In this document: in pieces, positions 21,510 through 23,573 of the stretch | How positions within the stretch are numbered: the first letter of the stretch is position 1 | Layout of the letters: each line of letters opens with the position of its first letter | Assembly (NCBI GenBank): GCA_964530115.1 | Contig: CAZGYD010000087.1 | Coordinates: 1-23,573, forward strand | Reading direction: 5' to 3' | DNA length: 23,573 nt | Source: Fen-999 sp964530115 | GTDB lineage: Bacteria > Pseudomonadota > Gammaproteobacteria > Burkholderiales > Rhodocyclaceae | Notes under the pieces: model-generated | Database searches by the model: none | Seen by the model: the letters and a program-made list of their open reading frames with translations, nothing else | What the model was told of the DNA's origin: nothing | Made by a program: the position numbers and the translations under genes

Positions 21510-21746
21510 ATGGCTTCGCACCCTGAAGATAGGTCGCCCGCCGGGGAATTCAAGGGTATCGCGGGCGCGGCCAACAGCGTCTGCCCGCTGTGCGGCACCG
21601 CCTTCCGTTGCGGGGCGATCGCCGGCGAAGATCGCTGCTGGTGCGGCGTGTTACCGCGGCTGAGTTTCGATCCCGGCGTCGAGGGCTGCCTGTGTCCCGC
21701 CTGCCTCAGGCGCTTGGCCGGCGGTCGGCCTCCAGACCAAGCATGA
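21510..21746 (+). CDS. Cysteine-rich CWC family protein
   Basis: 78-residue protein from ATG 21510 (MASHPEDRSPAGE); ATG 21480 is a longer alternative but would overlap the hsp20 leader. Eight cysteines: C25 and C28 in VCPLCG, C34, C43-W-C45 (the family's CWC), C60, C62 and C65 in GCLCPACLRRLA. They probably bind zinc or a cluster; the family's role is not known. Residues GVLPRLSF (46-53) are encoded exactly by repeat copy 7. The 3' end overlaps the opposing nudB by 41 bases. No strong Shine-Dalgarno. Confidence 0.8.
   Translation: MASHPEDRSPAGEFKGIAGAANSVCPLCGTAFRCGAIAGEDRCWCGVLPRLSFDPGVEGCLCPACLRRLAGGRPPDQA
21526..21554 (-). promoter_or_regulatory. Sigma-32-type heat-shock promoter of hsp20
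   Basis: On the minus strand: CTTGAA (21554-21549), 15-base spacer, CCTATCTT (21533-21526). This resembles the RpoH consensus CTTGAA ... CCCCATNT. The predicted mRNA start is roughly 40 bases before the hsp20 ATG. The whole promoter lies inside the 5' coding part of the opposing CWC gene. Confidence 0.6.
21645..21668 (+). repeat. Dispersed 24-base motif, copy 7 (inside CWC gene, CWC / nudB junction)
   Basis: Left half GGCGTGTTAC, variable pair CG, right half CGGCTGAGTTTC. It is read in phase by the CWC gene as GVLPRLSF and ends 37 bases before the nudB stop codon on the other strand. Confidence 0.85.
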
Positions 21747-22173
21747 GGATGGCGTCGCGGTTCGTCCAGGAGAAGCAGGCGGCCGCCGCCTCGCGCCAGG
21801 GGAGCCAGCGCCAGGCGCGATGTTCCGCGGGGGCCATTCTCACCGGCGTGCCGGCCGGGACGCAGAGGCTGAAGACGTGTTCGACGTTGTGCGTGACGCC
21901 TTCGCCGTAGCGCGCACGCCATTGCGGGAAGATCTCGAAGCGGTTCGAAAGGCGCCAGTCGACGAGATCCGCCGCAGTGCAGGCGATGCCGGTTTCCTCG
22001 CCGACCTCGCGCACCGCGGCATCGCGTGGCGCCTCCCCGCCTTCGAGGCTGCCGGTGACGGATTGCCAGTAGCCGGGATGGGCAGTGCGTTCGAGCAAGA
22101 GCACGTCGAGCGCCGATGTATGGACGACGACGAGCACCGAGACGGGCGTCTTGGGAACCTCTGAGGCGGTCAC
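21706..22173 (-). CDS. nudB: Dihydroneopterin triphosphate diphosphatase (Nudix)
   Basis: Removes pyrophosphate from dihydroneopterin triphosphate in folate synthesis. 155 residues from GTG 22173 (MTASEVPKTPVSVLVVVHT), which follows the barstar-gene stop by one base. The Nudix box is complete at 41-63: G41, E47, R55-E56, E59-E60, G62. LLLERTAHPGYWQSVTGSLEGGE and NRFEIFPQWRARYGEGVTHNVEHVF are typical of NudB. E. coli nudB also lies close to aspS, which supports the name over a generic Nudix hydrolase. Confidence 0.93.
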   Translation of the reverse strand: MTASEVPKTPVSVLVVVHTSALDVLLLERTAHPGYWQSVTGSLEGGEAPRDAAVREVGEETGIACTAADLVDWRLSNRFEIFPQWRARYGEGVTHNVEHVFSLCVPAGTPVRMAPAEHRAWRWLPWREAAAACFSWTNRDAILMLGLEADRRPSA

Positions 22174-22174
22174 G

Positions 22175-22618
22175 TCAAGGCCCGGTCGGCAGCCAGGCGA
22201 TGCCGTCGGCCTGCATCTCGACCAGGCACCAGAAGGGAATGCCCTGCTCGCGCCATTCGGCGGCCGCCTGCTCGAAGGTCTGCAACAGGGTGACGAAGTC
22301 GGCTTCGGCCCGGCCGTGGATGCCGTCGCAATGTTCGAGCAGGACGAGGTAGCCCTCGGCCGGCTTCCAGGCCATGTCGGCGAGGCAGTCGGCGAGCGCG
22401 TCGAAATTGTGGCCGAACCACTTCGGGAACTTCATCGCCCGGGCGATGGCGTCGAGCATCTGCGCCTTGTCCTGTGCGCGCGAGAAATCGATGCGGAAGA
22501 CGGCGAAACCGTTGGCCTTGGCGGCCGCGACCACCGACCCCTTGTCGATGTGCGGCAGGTGATAGACGCCTGCCTTGGCGATGTCCGCGAGGACGTTCTG
22601 CAAGTGCGTGTCGCTCAT
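22175..22618 (-). CDS. Barstar-family RNase inhibitor
   Basis: 147-residue cytosolic protein. The barstar domain covers about 37-145. FGHNFDALADCLADMAW aligns with the barnase-binding helix NLDALWDCL of barstar, keeping both Asp residues (D73 and D77, equal to barstar D35 and D39); barstar W38 is Ala here. It has about 36 more N-terminal residues than the 89-residue Bacillus barstar. ATG 22618 overlaps the RNase stop by four bases (ATGA), so stoichiometric coupled translation is expected. It presumably protects the cell from the adjacent RNase before export. Confidence 0.92.
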   Translation of the reverse strand: MSDTHLQNVLADIAKAGVYHLPHIDKGSVVAAAKANGFAVFRIDFSRAQDKAQMLDAIARAMKFPKWFGHNFDALADCLADMAWKPAEGYLVLLEHCDGIHGRAEADFVTLLQTFEQAAAEWREQGIPFWCLVEMQADGIAWLPTGP

Positions 22619-22962
22619 TCCCGTATCCGCCGGAAGGTCTGGTAATGGTCGTGTGTGTAGTAGTACTCGCCACCGCGGCCGGCGACGATGCGCCGTGCCC
22701 CGCGCGTGCGGCTGCCCGGCGTCGGTACGGTGTATTCGCGGTAGTAACCGCGAGGCTTCTCGGGCAGCCGCCGCTCGAAATTGCCGAAGACCACGCCGTC
22801 GCGCCGGTAGGGAAAGGGACCACCCTGCTCGATGAGCCGCAGGGTCTGCCGGGCTTCCGGCGGCAGCTCGGCGATGCCGATCTCTTCGATCGCCTGCACC
22901 GCTGCCGGCGCCATCAGCGCCAACAGCACGACGAGCCAGCGTCGCAGCGCGCGCAGGAGCAT
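22615..22962 (-). CDS. Secreted barnase-type guanyl-specific ribonuclease
   Basis: 115-residue N1/T1/barnase-family RNase. ATG 22962 (MLLRALRRWLVVLLALMAPAAVQA) gives a signal peptide cleaved near residue 24; it overlaps the aspS stop as TGATG. Barnase catalytic residues are all recognisable by alignment: E76 in YYREYTV (barnase E73), R87 and R91 in RTRGARRIV (R83, R87) and H106 in THDHYQTF (H102). YRRDGVVFGNFERRLPEKPRGYYREYTVPTPG is the family core. An inhibitor gene follows directly. Confidence 0.93.
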   Translation of the reverse strand: MLLRALRRWLVVLLALMAPAAVQAIEEIGIAELPPEARQTLRLIEQGGPFPYRRDGVVFGNFERRLPEKPRGYYREYTVPTPGSRTRGARRIVAGRGGEYYYTHDHYQTFRRIRE

Positions 22963-23573
22963 CAAGCCTTGCCGACTTCGACCTGCGTCTCGACCTTCTG
23001 TCGCAGGCGGATGTGCAGCTCGCGCAGCTGCTTCTCGTCGACGGCCGAGGGCGCATCGGTGAGCAGGCACTGGGCGCGCTGCGTCTTCGGGAAAGCGATC
23101 ACGTCACGGATCGAGTCGGCGCCGGCCATCATGGTGACGATGCGGTCGAGGCCGAAGGCGAGGCCGCCATGCGGCGGCGCGCCGTACTTGAGCGCATCGA
23201 GCAGGAAGCCGAACTTGGCGCGCTGTTCTTCCTCGCCGATGCCGAGCGCCTCGAAGACGCGCGCCTGCACGTCGGCGCGATGGATCCGCACCGAGCCGCC
23301 GCCGATCTCCCAGCCGTTCAGTGCCAGGTCGTAGGCCTTGGCCAGGCACTCGCCGGGGTTCGTCTTCATCAGCTCCTCGTGGCCGTCCTTGGGCGAGGTG
23401 AAGGGGTGGTGGCAGGCAGTCCAGCGCTTCTCGTCCTCGTCGTACTCGAACATCGGGAAATCGACGATCCAGACCGGCGCCCAGGCACGGCCGTCGACGT
23501 AGCTCTTCTCGTGGCCGAGCTTGAGGCGCAGTGCGCCGAGGGCGTCATTGACGATCCGGGCCTTGTCGGCGCC
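22962..23573 (-). CDS. aspS: Aspartyl-tRNA synthetase, C-terminal part (5' end cut by the window)
   Basis: Class II synthetase that charges tRNA-Asp. The frame is open from the window edge at 23573 to the TGA at 22962-22964, 203 residues; bacterial AspRS has about 590-600, so roughly two thirds is missing. Catalytic-domain motifs seen include WIVDFPMFEYDEDEKRWTACHHPFTSPKD, NGWEIGGGSVRIH and motif 3 PPHGGLAFGLDRIVTMMAG followed by SIRDVIAFPKTQ. The internal ATG at 23453 is not the start. The genes downstream (RNase, barstar, nudB) touch or overlap and are probably cotranscribed. Confidence 0.97.
   Translation of the reverse strand, partial: GADKARIVNDALGALRLKLGHEKSYVDGRAWAPVWIVDFPMFEYDEDEKRWTACHHPFTSPKDGHEELMKTNPGECLAKAYDLALNGWEIGGGSVRIHRADVQARVFEALGIGEEEQRAKFGFLLDALKYGAPPHGGLAFGLDRIVTMMAGADSIRDVIAFPKTQRAQCLLTDAPSAVDEKQLRELHIRLRQKVETQVEVGKA

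Noticed and set aside
2383..21668. Neisserial DUS, Pasteurellaceae USS or integron attC as the identity of the 24-base motif
   Set aside because: The core CGGCTGAGTTTC matches neither GCCGTCTGAA nor AAGTGCGGT, and there is no inverted RYYYAAC/GTTRRRY pair for attC. An uptake-like role is kept only as a hypothesis.

Overview
The window is dense, GC-rich bacterial chromosome carrying mostly housekeeping genes. SlmA, SecB, cytochrome c4, MsrPQ, BioC, the YibN-GrxC-SecB-GpsA block and an EnvC-type protein point to a proteobacterium. I infer a betaproteobacterium, perhaps Rhodocyclales-like; this rests on gene content and recognisable family variants, not on a database search. Both ends cut genes: glyA lacks its 5' part on the left and aspS lacks its 5' part on the right. 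I see no tRNA, rRNA, CRISPR array, transposase or phage gene.

Layout. (1) 1-2367, plus: glyA-nrdR-ribD, one-carbon metabolism, ribonucleotide reductase control and riboflavin. (2) 2433-7902, minus: envC-ctpA-hypothetical-moeB/thiF-like-PAS/PAS/GGDEF, a cell-wall and periplasmic protease run ending in a diguanylate cyclase. (3) 7945-10921, plus: a YgaV/BigR-like ArsR repressor, a membrane rhodanese (YibN type), grxC, secB, an exported SH3 protein and gpsA. (4) 11126-12295, minus: trmL and comF. (5) 12348-14271, plus: bioB-bioC and a 56-residue basic ORF. (6) 14246-16560, minus: msrQ, msrP and a dihaem cytochrome c4. (7) 16679-18734, plus: engB, a repeat-rich 440-base gap, then hemB. (8) 18861-21478, minus: slmA, a pyrimidine-5'-nucleotidase-like HAD hydrolase, argB and hsp20. 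(9) 21510-21746, plus: a cysteine-rich CWC protein. (10) 21706-23573, minus: aspS-barnase-like RNase-barstar-like inhibitor-nudB, with genes touching or overlapping.

The most unusual feature is a 24-base dispersed sequence present seven times. Its left half is GGCGTGTTAC, then come two variable bases (S, R), then the nearly invariant right half CGGCTGAGTTTC. Copies lie at 2383, 3815, 11091, 12001, 14127, 18742 and 21645. All five convergent gene junctions in the window hold a copy and none of the four divergent promoter regions does. One copy supplies the last codons and stop of the MoeB-like gene. Three lie inside reading frames (comF, the 56-residue ORF, the CWC gene), each read in a different frame or strand without disturbing the ORF. 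Conservation is therefore of the DNA, not of a peptide. It behaves like a 3'-end-associated or uptake-signal-like genomic motif, and I do not recognise it as a named family.

Other points of interest are two 108-base hairpin repeats with built-in terminators and an 18-bp perfect hairpin before hemB, a secreted RNase/inhibitor pair inside the aspS transcription unit, a probable persulfide-sensing repressor ahead of a rhodanese/glutaredoxin operon, and a heat-shock-type promoter for hsp20 lying inside the start of the opposing CWC gene.
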